From the NCBI GenBank assembly GCA_905214875.1, contig CAJMNR010000015.1, forward strand, positions 1 to 64,000: a DNA stretch of 64,000 nucleotides. Reading direction: 5' to 3'. The notes beneath the pieces are model-generated. The model saw nothing but the letters and a program-made list of their open reading frames with translations, was not told where the DNA came from and did not search any database. This document shows, one piece after another, positions 16,350-25,203 of this stretch (positions within the stretch are counted from its first letter, which is position 1; each line of letters begins with the position of its first letter). The position numbers were made by a program, and so were the translations under genes. Source of the stretch: an uncultured bacterium (GTDB lineage Bacteria > Bacillota > Clostridia > Lachnospirales > Lachnospiraceae).

Positions 16350-16925
16350 ATGCCAGAAAGAATAGCAATTTTAGGGGGACCTAGATGCGGAAAGACTACT
16401 TTAATCCAACAAGTATATGTGGATTTAAAAATAAAAGGATTAAGTGTAGGAGCAGCAACAGAATACAGTACTGATTATTTAAAAGAAAAAGGTATGATTG
16501 AAACAATATCAGAACAGTATGGTATTTACCTCGGACAGAAAATGCTCGAGGACTCTCTTGATGAATTCGATTATGCAATTACAGATTATGCAACATTTAT
16601 CCCATATGTATATGCTAGATTTATGCTTGGAGATAAAAAAAGAACGATAAAAGAAATTGAGATTTTAAAAGATCTTTATGGTTTAGCATTAAAGGATCTT
16701 GTAAAATACGATCATTTATTCTTTGTCCCTAGAGAATTTGGCTACAAAAAAGATGGTGTCAGATGGCAGGATGAAAAGATTGCAAAATCAATCGATGAAG
16801 CAATTAAACAATTCTTAGATTCTGAATGTGTTCCATATACCGTGATCAGCGGTTCAACAAAGGAACGCTCAGAAAAGATTTTAGACATCGTTTTAGGTAA
16901 CGAAAAAGAAGAAGTTGTAAGTTAG
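16350..16925 (+). CDS. Small P-loop NTPase, AAA_28/NadR-like
   Basis: This is a 191-residue cytoplasmic protein with a Walker A motif GGPRCGKTTL at residues 9-18. Its general course resembles the AAA_28 group of ATPases or kinases (NadR/deoxynucleoside-kinase-like), with DYAITDYATF as a possible Walker B-like site near residue 75 and FFVPREFGYKKDGVRWQD as a possible lid loop. The substrate is not recognisable. It is a single-gene transcript, with its own promoter and a very strong terminator, between scpB and the hydrogenase. Confidence 0.6.
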   Translation: MPERIAILGGPRCGKTTLIQQVYVDLKIKGLSVGAATEYSTDYLKEKGMIETISEQYGIYLGQKMLEDSLDEFDYAITDYATFIPYVYARFMLGDKKRTIKEIEILKDLYGLALKDLVKYDHLFFVPREFGYKKDGVRWQDEKIAKSIDEAIKQFLDSECVPYTVISGSTKERSEKILDIVLGNEKEEVVS

Positions 16926-16935
16926 ACTATCAAAA

Positions 16936-16978
16936 AAAAGCGTCACATGTTTGCCTTCAGTAAACATGTGACGCTTTT
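16936..16978 (+). terminator. Very strong (possibly bidirectional) terminator
   Basis: A perfect 17-base stem (16936-16952 with 16962-16978), including GCGTCACATG, surrounds a 9-base loop; the arms start with A and end with T runs, so it could work on both strands. Confidence 0.9.
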
Positions 16979-17023
16979 GTATGTTAGAGGAAAAATTCGT
17001 GTTAAATAAAAAACACCAATATA

Positions 17024-17030
17024 TGTCGAA
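17024..17030 (+). promoter_or_regulatory. Possible Spo0A box upstream of hydrogenase promoter
   Basis: TGTCGAA is the 0A-box heptamer consensus and lies 40 bases before the -35 element of the hydrogenase promoter. The same extended string ATGTCGAAATATGC occurs again near 59352. A 7-mer alone is weak evidence. Confidence 0.35.
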
Positions 17031-17069
17031 ATATGCAATATTAACCAATGTTAGTAACGACTACTATTA

Positions 17070-17098
17070 TTGACACATAGGAATTTTCTTGCTATACT
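17070..17098 (+). promoter_or_regulatory. Sigma-A promoter of the [FeFe]-hydrogenase gene
   Basis: TTGACA at 17070-17075 and TATACT at 17093-17098 are 17 bases apart. Transcription would start near 17105, leaving a leader of about 130 bases that contains the hairpin GGGGATGACCCC (17128-17139). Confidence 0.85.
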
Positions 17099-17236
17099 TT
17101 ATAAATATTTCAAATAATTCAGGGGCAGGGGATGACCCCAGCGATACAAAACATAAATAGTGTTAGAGTGTTTTATTTGGGTAAATAAGTTAGATTTAAG
17201 AAACTAACGACAACGGGGGTAGGCTTAAGAAATATT

Positions 17237-18646
17237 ATGAGCAAACATTCATTATTAGAAAAAAGAGTACCGATTGAAAATGATAATCCATCAATCGTGC
17301 TGATTGAAGAAAAGTGTATTAAATGCGGATTGTGTAAGAGAGTATGTGAAAATTATATCACAGTACAAGGGCATTACGATCTTGAAGCAACAAACGATCA
17401 GGCAATCTGTATCCACTGCGGGCAATGTGCAGTAGCATGTCCTGTAGATTCTATCGTAGAGAAAAAAGAATACGATAAAGTAAAGGAAGCAATCGCTGAT
17501 CCAGAAAAGATTGTCGTATTTAGTACAGCACCAGCGGTACGAATTGCATTAGGGGATGCATTTGGAATCGAAGAAGGTTCCTTTGTAGAAGGAAAGATGG
17601 TAGCTTTACTTAAGAAATTAGGTGCTGATTTTGTATTAGACGTTAACTTCGGCGCTGATTTAACAATTATGGAAGAAGCAAGCGAATTACTTGAACGTAT
17701 AACGAAACAAACAGGTCCATTGCCACAGTTTACAAGCTGTTGTCCATCTTGGGTTGAATTTGCAGAAACGTTCTATCCAGAAATGATTCCACATATTTCA
17801 ACAACTAAGAGTCCAATTGGAATGCAAGGTGCTACAATCAAGACTTATTTCGCAAAGAAAAGAGAACTTGATCCATCTCGTATTGTAAATGTTACAATTG
17901 CACCATGTACAGCTAAGAAATATGAAATCAACAGAGAGGAAATGAATTCCGCTGGTGAATATCATGGAAATGAAGAAATTAGAGATAATGATTTCGTCCT
18001 TACAACAAAAGAACTTGCTGATTGGGCAAAAGAAGAAGGAATTGATTTTGATGCATTAGAAGAATCTGCATTCGATAGCCTTATGGGTGAAGGAAGTGGA
18101 GCAGGCCTAATCTTTGGTAACACTGGCGGTGTTATGGAAGCAGCTCTTCGTACAGCATATCAATTTATCACAAAAGAAAAAGCGCCAGAACAATTTTATG
18201 AATTAGAACCAGTTCGTGGTATGGATGAAATGAAAGAAGCATCCGTTACAATTGGTGAGCATACACTAAACGTTGCAGTTATTTACGGTACAGGAAATGT
18301 ACGAAAATTAATCGAACAAATCAAAGCCGGCGAAAAAGAATACCATTTCATCGAAGTTATGACTTGTCCAGGTGGATGTATTGCAGGTGCAGGACAGCCA
18401 AAACACAAGAAAGTTAAGATGAAAGAAGTAACGAAAAAGAGAGTAGACGGCATCTATGATCGTGACAAAGTCATGACTAAGAGAGCAAGTTATGAAAATG
18501 AAGAAATAAAAGCACTTTACGAAGAGTTTTATGGAAAACCATTAAGCGAGCTTTCAGAAGAATTACTTCACACATCATTTGTTGACCGTAGTGCAAGCTT
18601 AGGACAATCTATTGATGATGAAGATCCAGATTTAGTATTAGTTTAA
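17237..18646 (+). CDS. [FeFe]-hydrogenase with two ferredoxin-type clusters
   Basis: This is a 469-residue iron-only hydrogenase that makes or consumes H2 with ferredoxin electrons. Residues 27-69 carry two CxxCxxCxxxC [4Fe-4S] motifs (from Cys27 and Cys58). H-cluster motifs are FTSCCPSW (Cys168/169), APCTAKK (Cys224) and EVMTCPGGC (Cys377/381). The second motif has Ala222 where the usual MPC motif has Met, and Thr376 replaces the common Ala in the third. These changes resemble less-studied (group B-like) enzymes. It is monocistronic: promoter 17070, SD GGGGGT at 17214-17219, terminator 18665. Maturases HydEFG are not in the window. Confidence 0.92.
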   Translation: MSKHSLLEKRVPIENDNPSIVLIEEKCIKCGLCKRVCENYITVQGHYDLEATNDQAICIHCGQCAVACPVDSIVEKKEYDKVKEAIADPEKIVVFSTAPAVRIALGDAFGIEEGSFVEGKMVALLKKLGADFVLDVNFGADLTIMEEASELLERITKQTGPLPQFTSCCPSWVEFAETFYPEMIPHISTTKSPIGMQGATIKTYFAKKRELDPSRIVNVTIAPCTAKKYEINREEMNSAGEYHGNEEIRDNDFVLTTKELADWAKEEGIDFDALEESAFDSLMGEGSGAGLIFGNTGGVMEAALRTAYQFITKEKAPEQFYELEPVRGMDEMKEASVTIGEHTLNVAVIYGTGNVRKLIEQIKAGEKEYHFIEVMTCPGGCIAGAGQPKHKKVKMKEVTKKRVDGIYDRDKVMTKRASYENEEIKALYEEFYGKPLSELSEELLHTSFVDRSASLGQSIDDEDPDLVLV

Positions 18647-18664
18647 GAAACAATAGGTTTAGTA

Positions 18665-18700
18665 TAAGGATTTATGTGAAAAATTTCACATAAATCCTTA
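18665..18700 (+). terminator. Terminator between convergent genes
   Basis: A 17-base inverted repeat (18665-18681 with 18684-18700) containing GGATTTATGTGAAA can form a long hairpin. It lies between the hydrogenase gene and the convergent TfoX_C-like gene and may serve both. Confidence 0.8.
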
Positions 18701-18773
18701 TTTACTCTAATGAAAATTATATTGAAATAGATATGTAGATACATTTAGTCCATGATAAATATAGTAGTTTTAA

Positions 18774-19034
18774 CTATCTATATTTATTATAAAAAGCTTT
18801 TAAGTTTTCTTTCTTTTCTAAAGAAAGCTTTGATTTTTTCACATTTTGAATCGCACCTTCTAAGGCATATAGACAATCAACGCTCTTTGAGTCGCTAAAC
18901 TCAAGTGTTTTGAGCATAAGAAAAGCGCCTTTTGCGCCAGCTTGTTCTAAATCCTCCAATGTTTCAATTCCGCAAGAGTTTAAATGTTGTTCGAAGGTTG
19001 ATCCGATATTAGGAAGTTGTGATAGTTCTCCCAT
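18774..19034 (-). CDS. TfoX C-terminal domain-like small protein
   Basis: This is an 86-residue protein matching the C-terminal domain of TfoX: LSQLPNIGSTFEQHLNSCGI (a helix-hairpin-helix-like start), then GIETLEDLEQAGAKGAF and the final CLYALEGAI helix. Stand-alone TfoX_C proteins are common in Firmicutes and their role is unclear; DNA binding is possible. The ATG at 19034 is preferred over GTG at 19043 because AAAGGA sits about 10 bases before it. Confidence 0.7.
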   Translation of the reverse strand: MGELSQLPNIGSTFEQHLNSCGIETLEDLEQAGAKGAFLMLKTLEFSDSKSVDCLYALEGAIQNVKKSKLSLEKKENLKAFYNKYR

Positions 19035-19121
19035 TTGAAACACATCCTTTCAATTAATTGAGTGCATCTCTATTATATTCCAAAATATTCAAGTCGTCTA
19101 TTGTTACTTTTACAACAAAGT

Positions 19122-19150
19122 TTGACATTTTTTCTTTCCCTTTATATAAT
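19122..19150 (+). promoter_or_regulatory. Sigma-A promoter of the YczE-kinase fusion gene
   Basis: TTGACA (19122-19127) and TATAAT (19145-19150) are both perfect and 17 bases apart, 37 bases before the ATG at 19188. Confidence 0.88.
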
Positions 19151-19187
19151 TGAAAGTCAGCAAAATTAAATTATGGGAGGCACCACA

Positions 19188-20495
19188 ATGAATAAAAAAG
19201 AAATAGTAAAACGCTATCTTTTATTTTTAATTGGATTATTTATCAATTCTTTTGGCGTTAGTTTCATTACAAAAGCAAGCCTCGGAACATCGCCAATTTC
19301 AAGTATTCCATATACGCTTAGTTTAGGATTTACCCCAACCATTGGCATGTTTACTCTTTATATGAGTATCATATTGATCGTTATTCAAATGCTGTTATTA
19401 AGAAAGAAGTTTCCAAAGCAGTATTTTTTACAGATTCCGGTTTCGATTATTTTTTCATGGTTTATTGACCTTACAATGGAATTACTTAAATTTATGCAGC
19501 CTGATACATATTGGATGAAATTTTTATCATTATTAATCGGATGTCTGATTCTTGGAATCGGCGTATATATGGAGATGCTGGCGGATGTTGTCATGCTTCC
19601 AGGAGAATCCTTTGTAAAAGCAGTTTCAGTTACGTTCCATACGGATTTTGGAAAAACAAAAGTCGTATTTGATACCTCTATGGCAGTAATCGCTGCGGCA
19701 ATCGGCTTGGTGATGTTTCGTCGATTGGAAGGAGTAAGGGAAGGTACCATCATTGCTGCACTGCTTGTTGGAATGATTGCAAGATTTCTTGCTAGAAAGC
19801 TAAAGAGACTAGAAGCATTACTATTTGAAGAAAAGAAGGAAGTGGCACAAGCAGAACAAGCAGAAGAGCCGGAAGGGATTGTCATCACTGTGAGTCGAGA
19901 ATATGGCTGTAGTGGTCGAAAAATCGCAAAGGCATTAGCAGAGGAGCTTGGGTTTACGTATTGCGACCGAAGCATTATTGTGACCGCTGCGAAGAATAGT
20001 AATCAATCAGAAGAATATGTTGAAAAAAGAGAACAAACGATGACAAATAGTCTGTTATATGATTTGTTTTCCCAGTATCAAGCACTTACGGAAGAAGAAA
20101 CAGAGTTAGATCGATTATATGAGACAGAGTCGAATATCATCAAAGAAGAAGCTAACGTAGGCAACTGTGTTATTGTTGGGCGCTGTGCGGATTACATTTT
20201 AAAGGATAAGAAAAATTGCTATAATATCTATCTTTATGCAAGTGAAGAATATAAGGTGCATCAAGTTATGGAACGCGACCAAATTTCAAGAAATGAAGCA
20301 CTTCGCCGTGTGCGTGAGACAAATAAGAAACGTGCAACTCATTATAAGTATTATACGGGTAGGACCTGGGGCCTTTCTAAGTACTATCATTTATCATTAG
20401 ATGTTGGTGCGCTTGGAGTGGACGAATGTGTCCGCATGATTAAAGAGTACTGCTTGACGGCGCAGAAAAATGACGGAAGTAAAGAAATTTCCTAA
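19188..20495 (+). CDS. Fusion: YczE/YitT-like membrane protein + cytidylate kinase-like domain
   Basis: This is a 435-residue two-part protein. Residues ~1-210 contain about five transmembrane segments and the YczE-like opening KRYLLFLIGLFINSFGVS followed by TKASLGTSPISS. After a charged linker (~212-228), residues ~230-425 match the cytidylate-kinase-like family, with VSREYGCSGRKIAKALAEEL in place of a P-loop and VIVGRCADYIL. A free-standing paralogue of the second half is at 39293. ATG at 19188 follows GGGAGG; the upstream ATG at 19173 lacks a site. The fusion suggests a membrane-tethered nucleotide-binding sensor or kinase; the ligand is unknown. Confidence 0.82.
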   Translation: MNKKEIVKRYLLFLIGLFINSFGVSFITKASLGTSPISSIPYTLSLGFTPTIGMFTLYMSIILIVIQMLLLRKKFPKQYFLQIPVSIIFSWFIDLTMELLKFMQPDTYWMKFLSLLIGCLILGIGVYMEMLADVVMLPGESFVKAVSVTFHTDFGKTKVVFDTSMAVIAAAIGLVMFRRLEGVREGTIIAALLVGMIARFLARKLKRLEALLFEEKKEVAQAEQAEEPEGIVITVSREYGCSGRKIAKALAEELGFTYCDRSIIVTAAKNSNQSEEYVEKREQTMTNSLLYDLFSQYQALTEEETELDRLYETESNIIKEEANVGNCVIVGRCADYILKDKKNCYNIYLYASEEYKVHQVMERDQISRNEALRRVRETNKKRATHYKYYTGRTWGLSKYYHLSLDVGALGVDECVRMIKEYCLTAQKNDGSKEIS

Positions 20496-20558
20496 TAATA
20501 TAACATCTTTTGGATATACTATGAAAGATAATGACAGTATGGAAAAAAGGTGATAAAA

Positions 20559-22094
20559 ATGCAAAAGCTGTACGATGAAAATGATAAGATGATCGCCAAG
20601 ATTGACAAAAACCTAGATAAGACCATTAAAGTAGTGGATGAACTATTTAAGGACTGCGGTGATGCGGTTAAGAGAAGGTTTACAATCGGGGGTGAAAATA
20701 CTGTCGATATTTATTTTGTCTATATCGACAACATGGTAGATAAAACTCTTTTGGAAGAAGATACGCTTCATTATCTTATTTATAAGATGGATAACCTTCC
20801 AAAAGATCATCAGTATGAGTACATCAAAGATAAGGGACTTCGAACGGCAGATATGTCAGAGCTTACTTCTATGGAAGAGGCAATTGATTATGTCCTGTCC
20901 GGAGATACCGCCATCTTTATAGATGGTTATGACAAGGCACTTCGTGTTTCTATCAAGGGCATGGCGAACCGTGGAGTTCCAACAGTTGAGAAGGAAGTTA
21001 CGATTCGTGGTTCCAATGAAAGCTTTAGTGAGGCATTATTTATCAACCGCGTCCTTCTTCGTAAGCGAATCAAGGATGCAAGAATGAAAATGGTTCAGCT
21101 CAAGGTGGGAACAAGGACGAAGACCGATGTTGCCATTGTGTATATTGAGGGTATTGCAAAGCAAGAGATTATCGACGATATACGAAAGCGGCTCGACGAG
21201 TTTGTAGTCGATGGAATATTCGACAGTGGTATGCTAGAACAGCTCACGGAACGGAATCATTATTCCCCGTTTCCAGAGTTTCAGTCCACCGAACGACCGG
21301 ATAAGGCGGCAAGTGCATTGACGGAAGGAAGAGTCTGTCTTATTGTTGACAACTCACCAATGGTTTTGTTGCTTCCAACGACACTGAATGCATTTTATCA
21401 GGCTTCGGATGATTATTACAGCCGTTGGGAAGTTGCTACCTTTGCAAGAATCTTACGCTATATTTCATCCTTTATTGCAGTGGCGCTTCCGGGACTTTAT
21501 ATCACGATTGTGAACTATCACGCGGAATTGGTTTCGTCGGGAATGGCGCTTAGTTTTTCAGCGGCAAGAGAAGGCGTACCGTTTTCTATCACGTTAGAGG
21601 TCATCATAATGGAAATCGCATTTGAGCTGTTGTTGGAAGCGGGAATTCGACTTCCAGGACCGATGGGGAATACAATCGGAATTGTCGGTGGCTTGATCAT
21701 TGGCCAGGCTGCAGTAGATGCCAATCTTGCAAGTCCAATGGTCGTTATCGTAGTCGCACTTACTGCGATTGCAGCATTCACCATTCCAAATGAAGCATTT
21801 TCGGCAGCATTTCGACTTGTCCGATATATGATTATCCTGTTGTCAGCAGCGTTTGGACTTTATGGATTTATCTTAGGCATTGTCCTTTTATTTGTTCATT
21901 TAAGTAGTCTGACAAGTTTTGGCACACCATATTTGATGCCGTTTGTTGCAGACAGTATCAATGGAGATAGTGAATATAAAGATTCCATTGTTAAAATGCC
22001 AATTGATGATTTGAAGAAACGACCATCATTTGCAAAGAAAGACGAAAGACGCCGTCTTATTTTAAAAAACAAAAATAAAAATCAAGGACGTTAA
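20559..22094 (+). CDS. gerAA: Spore germination protein GerA family (A subunit)
   Basis: This is the A subunit of a nutrient germinant receptor in the inner spore membrane. Of 511 residues, the first ~270 form the soluble N-terminal domain with the family motif TERPDKAASALTEGRVCLIVDNSP; several membrane segments follow, including the PGLYITI and EALLEAGIRLPGPMG-like region. The last residues are basic and cytoplasmic. ATG at 20559 follows AAAGGTG. It lies 3 bases before the gene for the fused B/C subunit, so all receptor parts are in two genes. Confidence 0.92.
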   Translation: MQKLYDENDKMIAKIDKNLDKTIKVVDELFKDCGDAVKRRFTIGGENTVDIYFVYIDNMVDKTLLEEDTLHYLIYKMDNLPKDHQYEYIKDKGLRTADMSELTSMEEAIDYVLSGDTAIFIDGYDKALRVSIKGMANRGVPTVEKEVTIRGSNESFSEALFINRVLLRKRIKDARMKMVQLKVGTRTKTDVAIVYIEGIAKQEIIDDIRKRLDEFVVDGIFDSGMLEQLTERNHYSPFPEFQSTERPDKAASALTEGRVCLIVDNSPMVLLLPTTLNAFYQASDDYYSRWEVATFARILRYISSFIAVALPGLYITIVNYHAELVSSGMALSFSAAREGVPFSITLEVIIMEIAFELLLEAGIRLPGPMGNTIGIVGGLIIGQAAVDANLASPMVVIVVALTAIAAFTIPNEAFSAAFRLVRYMIILLSAAFGLYGFILGIVLLFVHLSSLTSFGTPYLMPFVADSINGDSEYKDSIVKMPIDDLKKRPSFAKKDERRRLILKNKNKNQGR

Positions 22095-22097
22095 CTT

Positions 22098-24344
22098 ATG
22101 TATTCTGAGAATCGAAAAATCACATTACGTCAGCTAAAACGATTACTTGTCTTTGATTTATTTGGTGTGATCAGTTTGGTCGTACCTTATGTCATAACGA
22201 CCAATACCGGCTATGATGGCTTGCTTGCGCTATGCATTGGAGCGGTCTTGGTAATCGTCTATTTACTCATACTCATATTTTTTATGAAGAATATAAAGGG
22301 AAGTTATATTGACTTCTCGAAAAAAACAGTAGGAAGCGTAGTGACTTTTATCATTTGCATTCTCTATATGGTTAAGTTTATGGCTTCCATCGTCATGTTA
22401 ATCCGTCTCTTTACGGAGGTAATCACTACAACGTTGCTTCAAGACTATACGGAACTATCCATAATCATTCCTATGGTCATTGTAGCCAGCTATCTTGCAA
22501 TTAAAGGAAGCGAAGTAAGGGCAAGGTTTGCGGAAGTGTTATATCTGATTGTCTTGATTCCCATCTTTTTATTGTTATTACTAGGACTAAAAGATATCGA
22601 TATTGCCAACCTTACTCCAGTATTTACGGTAAATCCCATCCGCTCCCTATATGGAGGCTATAGTTATTTCTTAATCTTTAATGTGATGGAATTACTTTTA
22701 TTTATCAAACATTATATAGCTCCTGAGCGAAAGAAACGTTCTATCTATACCGGAATCTTTTCTTATTGTTTTCAAGGACTCTGTTTTATTTTTGTCTTTT
22801 CCCTTTTGTATTTTGTATTGACAGTTGGATTAATCGGAGGAAATGCCGCACAATCCAAGATGTTCTCAAGCGTTATGATTATGCAGCTGATTAAGATTCC
22901 ATGGACGCTATTAAATCGACAGGATTCCTTAATCTTAGGCCTTTGGCTGATTAGTATCTTTAGCATCCTTGGTGCATTCTTATACTATATGTGTATGATG
23001 ATGAAAAAGATGTTTAAAATTAGTAATAAGAAATATATTATGCCGTTGCTTGTCGTAATAGTTTGCATTGCAAGTGCAATTCCAGTCGATTTACAACAGT
23101 ATTATGAATACTATGTAAAATATATTACATGGATTGGACTTCCTCAGACGTTCATTATTCCAATTATCCTTCTGCTAGTCGATCGTATCAGACATGCTGC
23201 AGGAGACAACAATAAAAAACCGAAAGTAGCAGTAAAAAGCTTGAGTCTTGTATTTATGCTTCTCTTAGTGTCTGGAACGTTGACTTCCTGCAGTAAACAG
23301 GTAGAAATCCAAGATCGAGAATTCGTACAGGCAATTGCGGTAGACTACAATAATAATGAGCTTACCGCGTATTATGTGCTTCCGGACCTTGGAGCAGTTA
23401 CTGATCAAGCGTCTACAGATAGTGAAAAACTGATACGTACATTTCGAGGAAAAGACTTTTATGATATCGAAGAACAGTATAAGTTGTGCTCTTCAAAGAA
23501 ACTAGATTATAGTCATCTTAAGGCAATTATTGTTGGAAAGAGCATTGTAGAAAATGGAACTGTTTATAAGCAGTTTATGAATTATGTTGAAAATAATTAT
23601 AAGATTTCGAAAAATGTTTATGTCTTTTTGGTAGAAGATGACGTAAAGAAGATTGTTGATTACAACAAGAATGTAGAAAATGGCATTGGAGATTATCTGG
23701 ACCGTCTATATAAGAACAACTTAGTAAATAGCGAAAAAGAAGAAATCATGCTTGGAACCTTAATCAATGAGAAGAACAGCGATGATTTGGCAGTTCAGCT
23801 TCCAATCTTAACAATCCTAAATGACAGCCTTGCCATTAACGGTGTTGGAATCGTAAAGGATTCCAAACTGCAAAACGTTATTAAAGGACAGGATACGATA
23901 GTCACCGATCTATTAAGTGGATATGGCGAGAACAGCAGGATTTTTATTGGAGAAAGTTCCTCTCGTTATGCATCCTTTGTCATTCGTCTTACAAATGTCG
24001 TGAACAATAAGACGATTACGATACAGAATGGAAAACCGCTATACAAGTATTATTTGCAGGCGACAGGTGTCGTAGAAAAAGGATTTGAAGAGTTAGGAAG
24101 CCTAAGTGCACAGGAGAAGAAAAAGATAAATGAAGACCTTCAAAATATTGTGAATGCGAAGCTGAAGAACGACCTTATGACACAGCTAGAAGACATTGTT
24201 ACAAAAAAAGAAGTAGATTATCTGAATATCTTCCGCATGGTTCGCTATAAGAATCGCGAACTTTATAACTTCTATCAGGAGAATCAGCTTGGATTTATTA
24301 AGGCATTGAAGTTCCAAGTGAATGTAGATGTAAGATTTTATTAG
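22098..24344 (+). CDS. Fused GerAB-GerAC spore germination protein
   Basis: This is a 748-residue ORF joining two receptor subunits that are normally separate. Residues 1-~365 are a GerAB-type spore permease with about ten transmembrane segments. Residues ~381-394 form another hydrophobic stretch followed by a lipobox LTSC (Cys398), and the rest is GerAC (KQVEIQDREFVQAIAVDY through QEDIVTKK-like C-terminal helices). The lipobox is the normal GerAC N-terminus, now internal. There is no in-frame stop and no convincing ribosome site at the junction. Processing at Cys398 could still release a lipoprotein. It belongs with gerAA upstream. Confidence 0.85.
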   Translation: MYSENRKITLRQLKRLLVFDLFGVISLVVPYVITTNTGYDGLLALCIGAVLVIVYLLILIFFMKNIKGSYIDFSKKTVGSVVTFIICILYMVKFMASIVMLIRLFTEVITTTLLQDYTELSIIIPMVIVASYLAIKGSEVRARFAEVLYLIVLIPIFLLLLLGLKDIDIANLTPVFTVNPIRSLYGGYSYFLIFNVMELLLFIKHYIAPERKKRSIYTGIFSYCFQGLCFIFVFSLLYFVLTVGLIGGNAAQSKMFSSVMIMQLIKIPWTLLNRQDSLILGLWLISIFSILGAFLYYMCMMMKKMFKISNKKYIMPLLVVIVCIASAIPVDLQQYYEYYVKYITWIGLPQTFIIPIILLLVDRIRHAAGDNNKKPKVAVKSLSLVFMLLLVSGTLTSCSKQVEIQDREFVQAIAVDYNNNELTAYYVLPDLGAVTDQASTDSEKLIRTFRGKDFYDIEEQYKLCSSKKLDYSHLKAIIVGKSIVENGTVYKQFMNYVENNYKISKNVYVFLVEDDVKKIVDYNKNVENGIGDYLDRLYKNNLVNSEKEEIMLGTLINEKNSDDLAVQLPILTILNDSLAINGVGIVKDSKLQNVIKGQDTIVTDLLSGYGENSRIFIGESSSRYASFVIRLTNVVNNKTITIQNGKPLYKYYLQATGVVEKGFEELGSLSAQEKKKINEDLQNIVNAKLKNDLMTQLEDIVTKKEVDYLNIFRMVRYKNRELYNFYQENQLGFIKALKFQVNVDVRFY

Positions 24345-24389
24345 TTGTCTACAAATGTAGAACAAGAGAAAATATAGCAGAATTAACAA

Positions 24390-24437
24390 GAAACCCGAGG
24401 AGTGCGAAATGATTGAAATCGCATTCCGTCGGGTTTC
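24390..24437 (+). terminator. Terminator after the germination operon
   Basis: GAAACCCGA pairs with TCGGGTTTC, extended by GAGTGCGA/TCGCATTC, giving a stem of about 17 pairs with an 11-base loop. The T run after it is short. It separates the ger operon from the response regulator gene. Confidence 0.75.
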
Positions 24438-24537
24438 GTTGCATTTATGTTGGCCAATCAGTATAATTAAGATAAAATTGTACGAAACTTTACCAAAACT
24501 TTATTTTTGGTAGGTATTCTATAAATGAGGTGGTAAC

Positions 24538-25203
24538 ATGAGCAGAATATTAGTTGTGGAAGATGAAAGTTCCATTCAGAAAATATTATTTACCTGTTTA
24601 ACTGAAGCAGGATATGAAGTTTGCGTCGCAGGCGATGGCCGTGAGGCATTAAACCAGTTTGAAAAAGAAGCGTTCGATTTGATTTTATTAGACATCATGA
24701 TTCCCTATATTAATGGATATGAAGTGTGTAAGAAAATCAGGGAGACATCCAATGTGCCAATTATCATGTTGACAGCATTAGATGACGAAAACAATCAAAT
24801 CAGAGGATTTAATATGAAAATAGATGACTACATTACGAAGCCATTTTCCATGTCTGTCGTTGTAAAACGTGTACAGGCAGTACTTCGTAGAACGAGTCAT
24901 TCACAGAATAACACAATGCTTACGTATAAGAACCTTTCCATCGATTTGACAGGGCATGTGATTTATAAAGATAATAAGCCTGTGACACTTACGACGAAGG
25001 AATTTGAAATCGTAAGCCTTCTTGTAAAGAATAAAGGTCGTGTATTTACTAGGGATAACTTGTTAGATTCTGTCTGGGGAATTGATTATTATGGAGACGA
25101 ACGTCTAATCAATACTCACATTAGGAATATACGTCGAAAATTAGGGGATGACATCATTTCCACAGTACGAGGGGTGGGGTACCGCGTTGATCGAGAAAGT
25201 TAA
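24538..25203 (+). CDS. OmpR/PhoB-family response regulator
   Basis: This is a 221-residue cytoplasmic transcription factor with receiver domain (residues 1-~115; acidic pocket VVEDE, phospho-Asp in LILLDIMIP, Lys in YITKPF) and winged-helix DNA-binding domain (~125-220; RVFTRDNLLDSVWG, RLINTHIRNIRRKLG, VRGVGYRV). GAGGTGG precedes the ATG. It overlaps the downstream histidine kinase gene by 17 bases, the usual sign of a functional pair. Target genes are not evident; the neighbouring carboxypeptidase is a candidate. Confidence 0.93.
   Translation: MSRILVVEDESSIQKILFTCLTEAGYEVCVAGDGREALNQFEKEAFDLILLDIMIPYINGYEVCKKIRETSNVPIIMLTALDDENNQIRGFNMKIDDYITKPFSMSVVVKRVQAVLRRTSHSQNNTMLTYKNLSIDLTGHVIYKDNKPVTLTTKEFEIVSLLVKNKGRVFTRDNLLDSVWGIDYYGDERLINTHIRNIRRKLGDDIISTVRGVGYRVDRES

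Noticed and set aside
17099..17236. Known riboswitch before the hydrogenase gene
   Set aside because: No match to conserved cores of the common classes I can recall; kept only as an unexplained leader.
19385..19975. 196-residue minus-strand frame
   Set aside because: Antisense shadow of the YczE-kinase fusion gene.
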